Positions 33,307-42,329 are shown, counted from the first letter of the stretch. The stretch is 64,000 bases of DNA from CADEDH01 sp050330635 (GCA_050330635.1 JBHJNQ010000039.1:71526-135525), one strand, 5' to 3'. The notes: generated by a model from the letters alone, not told the origin. Made by a program: numbers and translations.

Positions 33307-35659
33307 TTGCCGACTGAGCGGGTGCCAGCGACAACCGATCGAGCAGGCGGGCGGCGGCGTTTGCAAAGGACAGCTCCTTGGCGTGGAGCCGTCCAGCCTC
33401 GCCAAGCTCGACCCTGCGGTTTCGGTCGGCCGCCAACTCCGCAAGGACGGCGCCCAATCGCCGCCCGGAGAGGACCGACCCAACCTTGACCACTGCCTCG
33501 TCGGGCAACTCGGCCGAATCGCCGAGATCGGTCACCACGGTTGGCGTGCCATAGGCGAGCAGCTCGCTGACGGAGGCCGACGATGACCGCCAGCCGTCGT
33601 GGAGCTGCACGGCAAGGGTGACCTCGCGTCGAAGCGCTGCGACCTGATCCTCGTCGTCCGCCGGAACGATCGCCAACGACTCGCCGACATCGAGGACACG
33701 GGCGAGGTCGACCAGATCGTTGGCGAAGGCCACATCGATCGGGCCGACGAGACAGAGGCGGGCGTCGGGATGCGACCGGCGAACCACGGCGAGCGCCTCG
33801 ACCAGTTCGGGCAGCTGGCGACCCGCCGACACCGAACCGAACGAGGCGATCAGGATCGGGTCCTCGGCCCTACCGAGCGTCGTCGCCGGCTCGGGGCAGG
33901 GCTGCGGCGAAAGCCGCACGACGTCGACGCCGGTGTCGAGTTGAACGAGGTTGGCCGCGACGTCGGAGTGGGTATAAAGGCAGTCGGCCCAGAGAGCCAG
34001 CTCCCGACCCATGACGATGCCGAAACGTTCAGCGGTAGCAGACGGAATCGTGCGTAGCCGCTCAACTTCGGGCCGGTAGCGGCCCGGGTAGAGATGCCCG
34101 AGATGACGACCTGCCGACCCCTCGACGATCTCGTCGGGGTGGGCGTCGGCCAGGGCAGAGTAGAGCTGGGTGAACGTGGGGTCGAGAAGGATGGCATGCC
34201 CGGGGCGCCGACGTAGACATCGAAGCGCCTCGACGGCGTCGGGGGAGTCGTCGATGAGGTAGACGACGCCATCGAACTCCCCACCGCAGCGGGCGATCAG
34301 ATCGAAGCGCGAGGCGGCGGCCACCTCGACCGCCGGCGCCCCTGGTGGTGGGTCGCCCACGCCATCGGGAGTGAACACGGTGAGGTCGCACCGATGGCGC
34401 AGCTCGTCGACCAGGCGAGCGGCGTAGCGAGCCACCTCCCCCTGGCGGGGCCGGAGGGGGGCGAACAGGGCCAACCGGGGCTTGGGAGCAGCCGACACCC
34501 GGCAGCGGTCGGGAGCCGCGAGGTCGCGGATGACGCCGGCGGTGAGGCGGGCGGCGTTCTCCCAGCTGAACTGGGGCAGCCCCTGGTCCCGCAGCGACTG
34601 CCGGAAGTCGTGGTCGACGAGGGCGTGGGTCATGGCCTCGGCGATGGCGGTGCTCGACGTCGGGTCGAAGCGGGCCGCCGGACGGGTCTGCACCTCCTTG
34701 AGCGACGACGAGTCGGCGCAGATCACGGGGGCACCGCACTTCATGGCCTCGAGCACGGGCAGACCGAAGCCCTCGTAGAGCGAGGGGAAGACGACGAGGT
34801 GTGCCCCCTGGTAGAGGCGACACAGGAGGTCGTCGCTCACGTAGCCCGTGGCCAGGAAGTCGTCGACCACCCCGGCCTCCCGGACATAGCGCTCCACCTC
34901 GAGCCGGTCGGGGTGGCTGAGGCGACAGGCCAGGACGAGCTGATGGGCCCGGCGGAGGGCCGGATCGAGCTCGCCGTAGGCGTGGATCGTGCGCTCGACG
35001 TTCTTGCGGGGATCGATACCCGACGGGAACAACACGTAACCGGGGCGCAGCCCGGCGGGCTCCCCGTCGGCCACCAGCTCGGCCGCCACCTGTTCCGACG
35101 AGCGGGTCGGGCGCTGGAACCGGTTGTCGGCGCCGGCCCCGATCACGGTGATGTGATCGGGATCGATGGCGAGCATCCTGACGGCGTCGTCGGCCGACGC
35201 CTGCGAGTTGGCCAGGAGGTGGTCGAACGTGGCGAGCGCCGCCACCCGGGTCCGGTAGTAGTAGCGGTCGACCGTGCGACCGAGGTACAGGTCGGGGAAG
35301 AGGCCGGGGATGAGGTCGTGGACCACCGCCGCCGACCGCCAGCTCCCCGTCCTGGTGAACGAGGGGAGGACGTGCTCCGACGGGAAGTGGAACGACTCGA
35401 AGGGCGAGCCGGCGATGAACACACCGGGCGACGACGGCCGCCGCTCCTCCCGGCCCCGGTCGCGCCTGATCACGCGGCCCGTCGACACGAGGGCCTCCGC
35501 TCCCGCCGGGAACGGAAGGTCGGGATGCATGAGGTACTGGCTGACGAGACCGGGGTTGGTCCGTTCGAGGGCGAGACCGAGCTGGAGCACGTAGCGGGCG
35601 ATGCCGCGCTCACCGTGATCCCTGCTCTGGAAGCCGAGAAGGTCGTAGACGACGTTCAC
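33281..35659 (-). CDS. Two-domain glycosyltransferase (tandem GT4)
   Basis: 792 aa from GTG 35659, which overlaps the upstream methyltransferase stop. The first GT-B unit (about 1-385) has VVYDLLGFQSRDHGERGIAR, VVHDLIPGLFPDLYL, FPSGIDPRKNVERTI and EX7E EGFGLPVLE. The second (about 395-790) starts KPRLALFAPLRPRQGEVARY and has ILIASFGSVSAGRQLPELVE and SELLAYGTPTVVTD; its EX7E is not intact, so it may be inactive or divergent. Two active sites in one chain would suit addition of two successive sugars. Family is clear, substrates are not. Confidence 0.85.
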   Translation of the reverse strand: MNVVYDLLGFQSRDHGERGIARYVLQLGLALERTNPGLVSQYLMHPDLPFPAGAEALVSTGRVIRRDRGREERRPSSPGVFIAGSPFESFHFPSEHVLPSFTRTGSWRSAAVVHDLIPGLFPDLYLGRTVDRYYYRTRVAALATFDHLLANSQASADDAVRMLAIDPDHITVIGAGADNRFQRPTRSSEQVAAELVADGEPAGLRPGYVLFPSGIDPRKNVERTIHAYGELDPALRRAHQLVLACRLSHPDRLEVERYVREAGVVDDFLATGYVSDDLLCRLYQGAHLVVFPSLYEGFGLPVLEAMKCGAPVICADSSSLKEVQTRPAARFDPTSSTAIAEAMTHALVDHDFRQSLRDQGLPQFSWENAARLTAGVIRDLAAPDRCRVSAAPKPRLALFAPLRPRQGEVARYAARLVDELRHRCDLTVFTPDGVGDPPPGAPAVEVAAASRFDLIARCGGEFDGVVYLIDDSPDAVEALRCLRRRPGHAILLDPTFTQLYSALADAHPDEIVEGSAGRHLGHLYPGRYRPEVERLRTIPSATAERFGIVMGRELALWADCLYTHSDVAANLVQLDTGVDVVRLSPQPCPEPATTLGRAEDPILIASFGSVSAGRQLPELVEALAVVRRSHPDARLCLVGPIDVAFANDLVDLARVLDVGESLAIVPADDEDQVAALRREVTLAVQLHDGWRSSSASVSELLAYGTPTVVTDLGDSAELPDEAVVKVGSVLSGRRLGAVLAELAADRNRRVELGEAGRLHAKELSFANAAARLLDRLSLAPAQSATSPFKSQR

Positions 35660-36594
35660 GACGCAGCAGGGTTGGTGGCCACCAGCATCACGACACCGGC
35701 GCCATCCGCCGACTCGTCCAGTTCCGTCGCCGCCACCTCCCATGTCCCGTCGTGGCGGTTGTGGGCGACGGCCGCGTAGCCGACCAGCCAGCCCTCGACG
35801 AGGTGGAGCAGCGCCGCCCGGTCATAGACCCGACCCTGGTCGGTCACACCGGCGTGGCCGTAAGGTGCCGTCAGCACCAGTCGACCGTCGGCGACGACCA
35901 TGGCCCGGATGGCGTCGACGGTTGCCACATCGGCGCCGCCGCCGCCGGGGCGGTCGAGTCCGATGTGCCCGATCGTCGACAGCAACACCGCGGCGTCGAA
36001 CGGTGCATCGGGCTCGAACGTCTCGATCGGGCCGGCGTGCACCGTGAGATTGGGATGGCTGAAGGGGTAGCCCCGGGGCTCGACAACGGTCACCCGATGG
36101 CCGAGGGAGGCGAGGGCGAGGGCCACGGTGCTGTCGCCCCCGCCGATGTCGACCACACGGGAGCCGAGCGGCAGATCGGCCAACGCCGCGAACACGAAGG
36201 GCTGCTCGACGATGCGCTCGTCGACGGCGGGGTCGATGCCGACCGGGCGCTCGTCCCACCCGAGCCCCTCCAGCTCCTTACGGGCCGCTCGCAGCTCGTC
36301 GCGGGCCTCGGTCACCTCCCCAAGGGTGGCGTCGGCCATCACCATCAGCCGGTCGACCTCGAGCTGGAGGCTGCGGATGGCGGCGGCCTGCAGGGCCAGC
36401 TGATCGGCTGTGGTCTGATCGGAGGAAGCGGAACGTTCGTCGAGAGCCACCAGCCGATTGTCGACGCCATCGACCCGCTCGACGATCTCGTTCTTGATGG
36501 CGTGGAGGAGGTGCTCGAACAACGACGAGTAGCGGGTGATCAGGTCGCGGATCGGGGCCCGAACCGGTTCCGACATCCGGCGCGAAATACTCAT
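35656..36594 (-). CDS. Class I SAM methyltransferase with long N-terminal coiled coil
   Basis: 312 aa from ATG 36594 (36576 and 36618 are possible). Residues about 25-110 are helical with repeated Leu/Val heptads (VDGVDNRLVALDERSASSDQ, AAIRSLQLEVDRLMVM, VTEARDELRAARKELEGLG); the C-terminal Rossmann domain has SRVVDIGGGDSTVALALASL and VTVVEPRGYPF. A helical stalk joined to a methyltransferase recalls, by layout only, WbdD of E. coli O9a, which caps and measures the polymer. Overlaps the following GT gene as GTGA. Confidence 0.82.
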   Translation of the reverse strand: MSISRRMSEPVRAPIRDLITRYSSLFEHLLHAIKNEIVERVDGVDNRLVALDERSASSDQTTADQLALQAAAIRSLQLEVDRLMVMADATLGEVTEARDELRAARKELEGLGWDERPVGIDPAVDERIVEQPFVFAALADLPLGSRVVDIGGGDSTVALALASLGHRVTVVEPRGYPFSHPNLTVHAGPIETFEPDAPFDAAVLLSTIGHIGLDRPGGGGADVATVDAIRAMVVADGRLVLTAPYGHAGVTDQGRVYDRAALLHLVEGWLVGYAAVAHNRHDGTWEVAATELDESADGAGVVMLVATNPAAS

Positions 36595-36601
36595 GCTGTC
36601 A

Positions 36602-36620
36602 TCATGTCCGAAAAACATGA
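36602..36620. promoter_or_regulatory. Inverted repeat upstream of the methyltransferase start
   Basis: TCATGT-n7-ACATGA lies 8-26 bases before ATG 36594, in an 86-base gap that is clearly less GC-rich than its surroundings. It could be an operator or an RNA hairpin. Nothing else is visible in this gap. Confidence 0.35.
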
Positions 36621-36680
36621 CCTTCGCGCGCCACGGCCGCCGATTGGAAAACACTTCCCATCGAACGTGATCGACTGTCG

Positions 36681-38147
36681 TTAGGTGTCGTTGCCGGGCG
36701 CTGGTTCGACAGGCAGGACGGCGTCGTCTCCGAGCCGATCCTCGATCGCCACGAGGCGGGCGTCGAGGTCGGCGACGGCGCCGAGGGTCGCCCGTTGGAG
36801 GCGATCGACATGGGTCACCACCGGCTCGATCTCCCAGTCGAGCAGCCGGCGCAACGTGCGCTTGATCTCGGTCACGCCCCGACGGGCCGACACGGCGTGG
36901 GGGCGCTGGACCGGCCCGAGCGCCACCAGCCCGTCGACGGCGACACCGGCCGGGGCTTCGCGGTTCCCCTCGCCCACCCCCCGGCGGCGGACACGCTGGC
37001 GTAGCTGGGCCTCGATCCGACGGCGGTTGGGGTGCTCGGCATCGACGACCCACGGCTCCTCCCCGGCCCGGCCTGGGCCCGGGGCCGGAACGGGCCCGGG
37101 GCGCGGGTCGGCCCCGTCGCCGTCTCCGTCGCCATCGCCGAGGGGCCCGATGGTGCCGTGAACGCGTTCCTTCATGGCCTGGACCAGCCCCTCGACGTCA
37201 TCGAAGAAGAGCGTGCCCTCGGGGGCCTGGTCGGCCATGCCGCCCACGTCGGCGGCGATGACGGGCCGGCCGTAGAGCTTGGCCCGTTCCATGACGCCCG
37301 ACGACCAGATCTCCCGGTAGGGCAGCACGACCGTGTCGGCGGCCACGATCCAGCGGTCGAACTCCTCGTCGCTCACGTAGCGCTGGTGGAGCTCGACGCC
37401 CGGCGTGGCCCGGCACAGGCCGGCCAGGCGCCGAGCGTAGGCCACGAGCTCGGGGTGATCGACCCGCACGGATCCGACGACGTGGAGCGAGGCGTTGACC
37501 CCCGGGTTGGCCCGGGCGAACGCCTCGACGGCCAGGTCGTAGCCCTTGTGGGCCTGGAGGAAGCCGATGGCGAGGAAGACGTGACCCTCGGGCCCGAGCC
37601 CGAGCTCGGCCCGGGCCTCCGACCGGCCAACCGTCGTGGCCGGCACGAAGCTGGCGCCGTGATCGGCCAGCTCGACGTTGGACGGGTCGATGCCGAGCCG
37701 GGACCGGAGCTGGTCGACCTCCCGGGCCGTGTGGACGGTGACCTGCCTCGCCGCACGCAGGGCCCTGGCGGCCATGGCCCGCTCGGCCGGGTTGCGTTCG
37801 AGCGGCCCGTACTCGACCTCGTGGAGCCGGATCTCGAGGGGCCGGATCCGGGCCAGGGCCTCGAGCCCGGCCCACACACCCACCCTTTGCACCGGGCTGC
37901 GACACGCCCCGAAGATCATCTCGGGCGAGAACTGGATCACGACCGAGTCGAAGCCCCGGGCCCGCCGGGCCAGGGCCGCCATGCCCCGAACGCCGCCGAG
38001 GGCGAGGTGGTGATGGGCGGCCGAGGGTAGGGGGGAGAGCACCTCGACGTCGACCCCGTCGGCTCGCAGCCGGCGGACCTCCTGCACGGCGTAGGTGGCG
38101 ATGCCGTCGCGGTAGGGGGCGTAGGGGGTCACCATGAGGATCGTCAT
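36681..38147 (-). CDS. Glycosyltransferase family 4 with C-terminal coiled coil
   Basis: 488 aa. GT-B core (about 1-345): TILMVTPYAPYRDGIATYAV, EIRLHEVEYG, FLAIGFLQAHKGYDLAVEAF and EX7E EIWSSGVME. An extra 140 residues follow: a Gly/Asp/Pro-rich spacer, a basic patch (RRRIEAQLRQRVRRRG) and a helix IKRTLRRLLDWEIEPVVTHV then LGAVADLDARLVAIEDRL, predicted coiled coil. The tail resembles the N-terminal helices of the two methyltransferases of this operon. ATG overlaps the upstream gene stop (ATGA). Confidence 0.84.
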   Translation of the reverse strand: MTILMVTPYAPYRDGIATYAVQEVRRLRADGVDVEVLSPLPSAAHHHLALGGVRGMAALARRARGFDSVVIQFSPEMIFGACRSPVQRVGVWAGLEALARIRPLEIRLHEVEYGPLERNPAERAMAARALRAARQVTVHTAREVDQLRSRLGIDPSNVELADHGASFVPATTVGRSEARAELGLGPEGHVFLAIGFLQAHKGYDLAVEAFARANPGVNASLHVVGSVRVDHPELVAYARRLAGLCRATPGVELHQRYVSDEEFDRWIVAADTVVLPYREIWSSGVMERAKLYGRPVIAADVGGMADQAPEGTLFFDDVEGLVQAMKERVHGTIGPLGDGDGDGDGADPRPGPVPAPGPGRAGEEPWVVDAEHPNRRRIEAQLRQRVRRRGVGEGNREAPAGVAVDGLVALGPVQRPHAVSARRGVTEIKRTLRRLLDWEIEPVVTHVDRLQRATLGAVADLDARLVAIEDRLGDDAVLPVEPAPGNDT

Positions 38148-39376
38148 GCCGGGACCTCCGCCCGATCGGTCGCGGCCCCCGCCGGCAGCCACTCGTCGAG
38201 GGTGGCCTCCATCCGGTCGATCACCCCGTCCCACCGGTAGTGGTCGGCGACGTAGGTCGGACCGGGAAGGGCGAGGTTGGCGGCGGCCAGCGGTTCGTCG
38301 CTGACGAAGCGGAGGGCCTCGGTGAGCTCCGGCCCGGTCCGGTACAGCAGGCCGGCCCCGGAGCGCTCGACGTGCCATCGCACGACCGCGCTCCCCTCGT
38401 TGGCCACCACGGGGGTGCCGGCGGCCCAGGCCTCGAGCACGGTGCGGGAGAAGCTCTCCATCACGCTCGGCTGGACATAGGCGGCGGCCGCCGCCATGGC
38501 GTTGTTGCGCTGTTCGGTCGAGAGGAAGCCGACATCGACCACCCGGTCGGCGATGTCGGGGGGCGGCTCGACCTCCCCGACCCCGGAGGTGACGAGGAGC
38601 AGCTCGGTGGGCTGGGTCCGGACCAGCTCGGCGAACGACGCCAGGAGTTCGCTCCACCCCTTACCCCACTCGCGTCGGCCGGCGTAGTAGACGAAAGGTC
38701 GATCGACCCCGTAGGCCGACCGGAAGTCCTCGGGCCGGTAGGCCTCGGGCGGCTCGATGCCGGCCCCGACGATGGCGTGGCGTCGCGGCAGGTCGAACAG
38801 CTCGGCGGCGAGGCGGGCCTCGGGTTCGGTCAGGAACCAGACGCCCCGGGCTCCCCCGATCAGGGGCCGGAAGATCTCGAGGCGGGCGGTCGGCTCGTCG
38901 TGCAGGCACGGCATGACGATGGTGCGGCCGGGGGCGATCTGGCCGACGGCGTAGCTGGTCCAGAACATGTAGGGGGCGAACACGAGGGCCCGGTAGCGGT
39001 CCTGGTGGTCGAGCACATGATGCCACAGTTCGGGGACGCGGAGGCTGTCGTTGGCCCAGAGCTGCTGGTCGGAGATGGTCACCCCGTGGCCGGTCAGGAT
39101 CCGGCCGCCTATCCGGTCGCGATGGACACCGGCCGTGTCGGTCTCGGTCGGGAACCGACGCACGAGGAGGCCGTCCACCTCCTCCACTCCCGCCGGGTAG
39201 TCGTTGGCCCAGGTGTAGTGGTCGCGGGCACACGTCGTGAGGACCTCGACGCGATGACCACGGGCGGCGAGCCTGCGGGCGACCTCGGCCACCACCACCT
39301 CGGCGCCGCCGACGACGTCGTCGCCGAAGCGGGGCGGCACGAGGCCGATGGTGCCGGGTTCGGGTGGGGCGGTCAT
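38144..39376 (-). CDS. Glycosyltransferase family 4
   Basis: 410 aa. GT-B fold: TIGLVPPRFGDDVVGGAEVV then RRLAARGHRVEVLTT, IVMPCLHDEP, FVYYAGRREWGKGWSELLAS and EX7E ESFSRTVLE, followed by GTPVVANEGSAVVRWHV. Second gene of the glycan operon, coupled by ATGA to fcl before it and to the next GT after it. Because fcl makes GDP-fucose, this or a neighbouring enzyme may be a fucosyltransferase, but that is inference only. Confidence 0.86.
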   Translation of the reverse strand: MTAPPEPGTIGLVPPRFGDDVVGGAEVVVAEVARRLAARGHRVEVLTTCARDHYTWANDYPAGVEEVDGLLVRRFPTETDTAGVHRDRIGGRILTGHGVTISDQQLWANDSLRVPELWHHVLDHQDRYRALVFAPYMFWTSYAVGQIAPGRTIVMPCLHDEPTARLEIFRPLIGGARGVWFLTEPEARLAAELFDLPRRHAIVGAGIEPPEAYRPEDFRSAYGVDRPFVYYAGRREWGKGWSELLASFAELVRTQPTELLLVTSGVGEVEPPPDIADRVVDVGFLSTEQRNNAMAAAAAYVQPSVMESFSRTVLEAWAAGTPVVANEGSAVVRWHVERSGAGLLYRTGPELTEALRFVSDEPLAAANLALPGPTYVADHYRWDGVIDRMEATLDEWLPAGAATDRAEVPA

Positions 39377-40368
39377 CCGTCGACACCGCGCAGCGACTCG
39401 GCGTTGTCGCAGAACCAGTTGTAGGTCGACTCGATGCCGGACCGGAGGGCGATGCTGTGCTTCCACCCGAGGGCGTTGAGCCGGCCGACGTCGAGCACCT
39501 TGCGGGCGATCCCGTCGGGCTTCGACGTGTCGAACCGCAGTGTGGCCCGGGGGTGGACCACGTCGCGCACGAGCCCGGCCAGCTCGGCGATGGTGAGGTC
39601 CTCGCCCGTGCCGACGTTGATGTGTCCCGACTCCTCGTAGTGGTCCATCAGGAACAGGCAGGCGTCGGCCAGGTCGTCGACGTGAAGGAACTCGCGCCTG
39701 ACCCGGCCCGAGCCCCACACCTCGACCTCGTCGACGCCGGCCGCCCTGGCCTCGTGGAACTTCCGCATCAGGGCGGGCAGCACATGGCTGGTCGCCAGGT
39801 CGAAGTTGTCGTTCGGTCCGTAGAGGTTGGTCGGCATGGCCGACACGAAGTTGCAGCCGTACTGCTGGCGGTAGAACTGGCAGAGCTTGATGCCGGCGAT
39901 CTTGGCCACGGCGTAGCCCTCGTTGGTCGGTTCCAGGGCCCCGGTGAGGAGCGCCGACTCCTCGATGGGCTGGTCGGCGTCACGGGGATAGATGCAGGAA
40001 CTCCCGAGGTAGAGCAGCTTCTCCACCCCGACCTGGCGGCTGGCCTCGACCACGGTGGCGTGGATCATCATGTTGTCGTAGAGGAACTCGGCCTGGCGGG
40101 TCGAGTTGGCCATGATGCCGCCAACCGTGCCGGCGGCCAGGTACACGTAGCGGGGCCGGTTGGCGGCGAACCAGTCCGTCACCGCGGCCTGCGATCGGAG
40201 GTCGAGCTGCGACCGGTCGGCGGTGAGCAGGTTGCGATAGCCGGCGCCGGTCAGCCGGCGCAGCAGTGCCGAGCCCACCAGGCCGCGGTGCCCGGCGACG
40301 AAGATCGGTGCGTCGAGTGGTGCGAGGTGATCGGCCCGTCGCCCCTCGGCCGGGAGGGAGGATGTCAT
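39373..40368 (-). CDS. fcl: GDP-L-fucose synthase
   Basis: 331 aa. Short-chain dehydrogenase of the extended type that epimerises and reduces GDP-4-keto-6-deoxy-mannose. Seen: IFVAGHRGLVGSALLRRL (NADP loop), AAGTVGGIMANSTRQAEFLY, LGSSCIYPRDADQP, catalytic EGYAVAKIAG (Tyr-x3-Lys) and NLYGPNDNFD. The partner Gmd (GDP-mannose dehydratase) is not in this window. It leads the six-gene minus operon; ATG 40368 is seven bases from TACCGT, so the mRNA is probably leaderless. Confidence 0.94.
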   Translation of the reverse strand: MTSSLPAEGRRADHLAPLDAPIFVAGHRGLVGSALLRRLTGAGYRNLLTADRSQLDLRSQAAVTDWFAANRPRYVYLAAGTVGGIMANSTRQAEFLYDNMMIHATVVEASRQVGVEKLLYLGSSCIYPRDADQPIEESALLTGALEPTNEGYAVAKIAGIKLCQFYRQQYGCNFVSAMPTNLYGPNDNFDLATSHVLPALMRKFHEARAAGVDEVEVWGSGRVRREFLHVDDLADACLFLMDHYEESGHINVGTGEDLTIAELAGLVRDVVHPRATLRFDTSKPDGIARKVLDVGRLNALGWKHSIALRSGIESTYNWFCDNAESLRGVDG

Positions 40369-40375
40369 TGCCCCT

Positions 40376-40381
40376 ACGGTA
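40376..40381 (-). promoter_or_regulatory. -10 element of the fcl glycan operon (leaderless)
   Basis: TACCGT on the minus strand, seven bases before ATG 40368. The AGGGG between them is too close to the start to serve as a ribosome site. Confidence 0.6.
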
Positions 40382-40485
40382 TTGGACGACGGCCCCTCCC
40401 GGTCGGCATGCGTGGCACACAACGTCGTGACCTGGTATGACGGCCCGGTCCGCCGGCATGCCGCCGCATGGCGGGCACCAGTGGC

Positions 40486-40491
40486 TATGGT
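40486..40491 (+). promoter_or_regulatory. -10 element of the mini-ORF/HAD transcript
   Basis: TATGGT ends six bases before GTG 40498. It is the only TANNNT at a suitable place in the 257-base gap before the HAD gene. Bases 40382-40485 hold nothing else that I can interpret. Confidence 0.5.
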
Positions 40492-40497
40492 GTTCAC

Positions 40498-40629
40498 GTG
40501 CTCTTGTCGCTTCTTCGACAAGAAGATTCGCCGGGGGCACGGGGCGCGGCTTTCCCGACGGGCATGGTGACATGTCCGTCGTCCAGCTGTTTCGGACGCC
40601 ACCGTCCGGAAAGGACTTGGGGCCTGTGA
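40498..40629 (+). CDS. 43-codon leaderless upstream ORF coupled to the HAD gene
   Basis: GTG 40498, six bases after TATGGT, opens a 43-codon frame (VLLSLLRQEDSPGARG...), with two Cys in CPSSSCF and ending RTWGL. Its TGA (40627-40629) overlaps the GTG (40626-40628) of the HAD gene as GTGA. Position, length and overlap suit a translated leader that controls entry to the next gene. The start codons carry an inverted repeat (40503-40522). No homologue is known to me, so it may be a regulatory uORF, not a functional peptide. Confidence 0.5.
   Translation: MLLSLLRQEDSPGARGAAFPTGMVTCPSSSCFGRHRPERTWGL
40503..40522 (+). promoter_or_regulatory. Inverted repeat at the 5' end of the HAD transcript
   Basis: CTTGTCG-CTTCTT-CGACAAG, a perfect seven-base stem with a six-base loop, begins about five bases from the predicted transcript end, within codons 2-9 of the mini-ORF. 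It could be an operator in DNA or a 5' hairpin in RNA. Confidence 0.5.
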
Positions 40630-42329
40630 GACCCGCCCACACCGTCGCCATGCTGAACCGCACCGTCGAACTGGTATCGCTCGACGTGTTCGGCGTCGCC
40701 CTGGAGCCCGTGGTGCTCCGCCATCGAGACATCCACCACCTCGTCGCCTCGTCGCTCGCCGCCACCCACCCCAAGCTGCGACCGACCTACGTGGAGCTCC
40801 GGCTCGAGGCCGAGCGCCGGGTCCGTCGAACGGCCGGCGAGGCCGGGCGGGGTGAGATCGCAGTGTCAGAGATCGCCGACCACCTGGCCTTCCTGCTCGA
40901 CCGTCGGATGCCACTGACCGAGCGCGACCGAACGGCCCGAGGGGCCATGCAGCTCGAACTCGGCTTCGAGCGCCTGGCCTGGCGCCCCAACCCCTGGGCG
41001 CTGCGGCTCCACCGCCGGGCCCGCGAACGGGGGATGGGGGTGGCCTTCGTCGCCGACTCGGCGCTGCCCCGCGACCTGGTGTCGAAGATGCTGGCCCAGG
41101 CCGGCTTCGACCACGACTTCCTGCTCATGTCGTCGCAGGAGGGGACGACGAAGGCCTCCGGCCGGCTCTATCACACGCTGATCCAGCGGACCGGGGTGTG
41201 GCCGGAGTCCATCCTCCACATCGGTCCCGACGACGACATCGACGGCCAACGGGCCACGGCGGCAGGGCTACGGGCCCACGTCGTCCCCCGTCCCCGCCGG
41301 CACGAGGACCCGGCGCTCGGACCGGACGTCGCCGGGCGGTCGGGGGTCGACAGCTTCGGCCTGGCCCTCGTGGCGGAACGACTGGACCGCTGTCGGGGGG
41401 CGATGGAACCGGACGATCTCGGCTACTACGCCGGCGGGCCTCTCGCCGCCGGCCTCGTGGCCCTCGCCGGATCGATGCTGGCCCGCAACGAGGTCGACCG
41501 GGTGGTGCTGTGCGGCGCGGCCGGGCCCTGCCTCCACCGGGCGGCGACGCTGCTCGCGGCCGACGGGGACCAGAGGATGCACCCGTTGACGATCGACGAC
41601 GACGATCGGGCCAGTGCCGCCCGGTTCGACGAGTTGGTCGAGCGGCACGGCATCGGCCACGACGAACGGCTGCTGGCGGTCGACCTCGGCTGGCGGGACC
41701 CGAGCCATGAGCGGCTCCGGGCCCTCGTCGCCGGAGTCGGGCGATCGAACCCGGTCCGGGGGGCCTACCTCGGGCTCCCCGGTGAACCGGCGGACGAGAC
41801 GGACGACGTCACCGTCCTGCTGCCGGGGCCCATCCCCACGCCGGGCGGCGATCCCGGCGTGCTCGAGTCTCTGCTCCCCTCGCCTCACGACCGGCGGGGC
41901 CATCGGCCGCCGGCGGGCGGTTCCTACGATGCCGCCCGTGAGGGGATCGCGTCGGGGGTCGAGGCCTTCGCCCGCGATTTCGGACCGTGGCTCCACCTCG
42001 ACCGTTCCGGCACGACGCCCGCCCTCGTCGGGCCGGCCTTGCGGGTGGCGTCCCGACCCACCTACGACGAGGCCGCCCTGCTCGGCCAGTACCCGTCGGC
42101 GGTCGGGGCGGGGCCGGAGGGACGAACGATTCCCCTCGCCGTCCTCCCACCGCTGGCGACGTCGTTGCGAAACCCTCTCCTGGTGGGGGAGGTCCACCCC
42201 CCTGCGATATGGGCCGAGGGGTACGAGGCGCTGGTCGGCGGCGTGCCCGAAGGGGGCCCGGCCCGCCTCGCCCGACGCCTGATCGCCCGACGCCGCCGCA
42301 ACGGGCGACGACATCCCGACTCGGCCTGA
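40626..42329 (+). CDS. HAD-superfamily protein of glycan loci (COG5610-like)
   Basis: 567 aa from GTG 40626 (AAGGA ten bases upstream; overlaps the mini-ORF stop). The N-terminal half is HAD-like: motif I VSLDVFGVALEP, motif II FVADSALP, the lysine segment SSQEGTTKASGRLYH and motif IV ILHIGPDDDIDGQRA. The motif II residue and the Thr of motif I are changed, so activity is uncertain. The C-terminal half (YYAGGPLAAGLVALAGSMLA, RLLAVDLGWRDPS, many Pro) resembles the second domain of COG5610 proteins found in capsule and O-antigen clusters. Divergent from fcl. Exact role unknown. Confidence 0.72.
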   Translation: MRPAHTVAMLNRTVELVSLDVFGVALEPVVLRHRDIHHLVASSLAATHPKLRPTYVELRLEAERRVRRTAGEAGRGEIAVSEIADHLAFLLDRRMPLTERDRTARGAMQLELGFERLAWRPNPWALRLHRRARERGMGVAFVADSALPRDLVSKMLAQAGFDHDFLLMSSQEGTTKASGRLYHTLIQRTGVWPESILHIGPDDDIDGQRATAAGLRAHVVPRPRRHEDPALGPDVAGRSGVDSFGLALVAERLDRCRGAMEPDDLGYYAGGPLAAGLVALAGSMLARNEVDRVVLCGAAGPCLHRAATLLAADGDQRMHPLTIDDDDRASAARFDELVERHGIGHDERLLAVDLGWRDPSHERLRALVAGVGRSNPVRGAYLGLPGEPADETDDVTVLLPGPIPTPGGDPGVLESLLPSPHDRRGHRPPAGGSYDAAREGIASGVEAFARDFGPWLHLDRSGTTPALVGPALRVASRPTYDEAALLGQYPSAVGAGPEGRTIPLAVLPPLATSLRNPLLVGEVHPPAIWAEGYEALVGGVPEGGPARLARRLIARRRRNGRRHPDSA

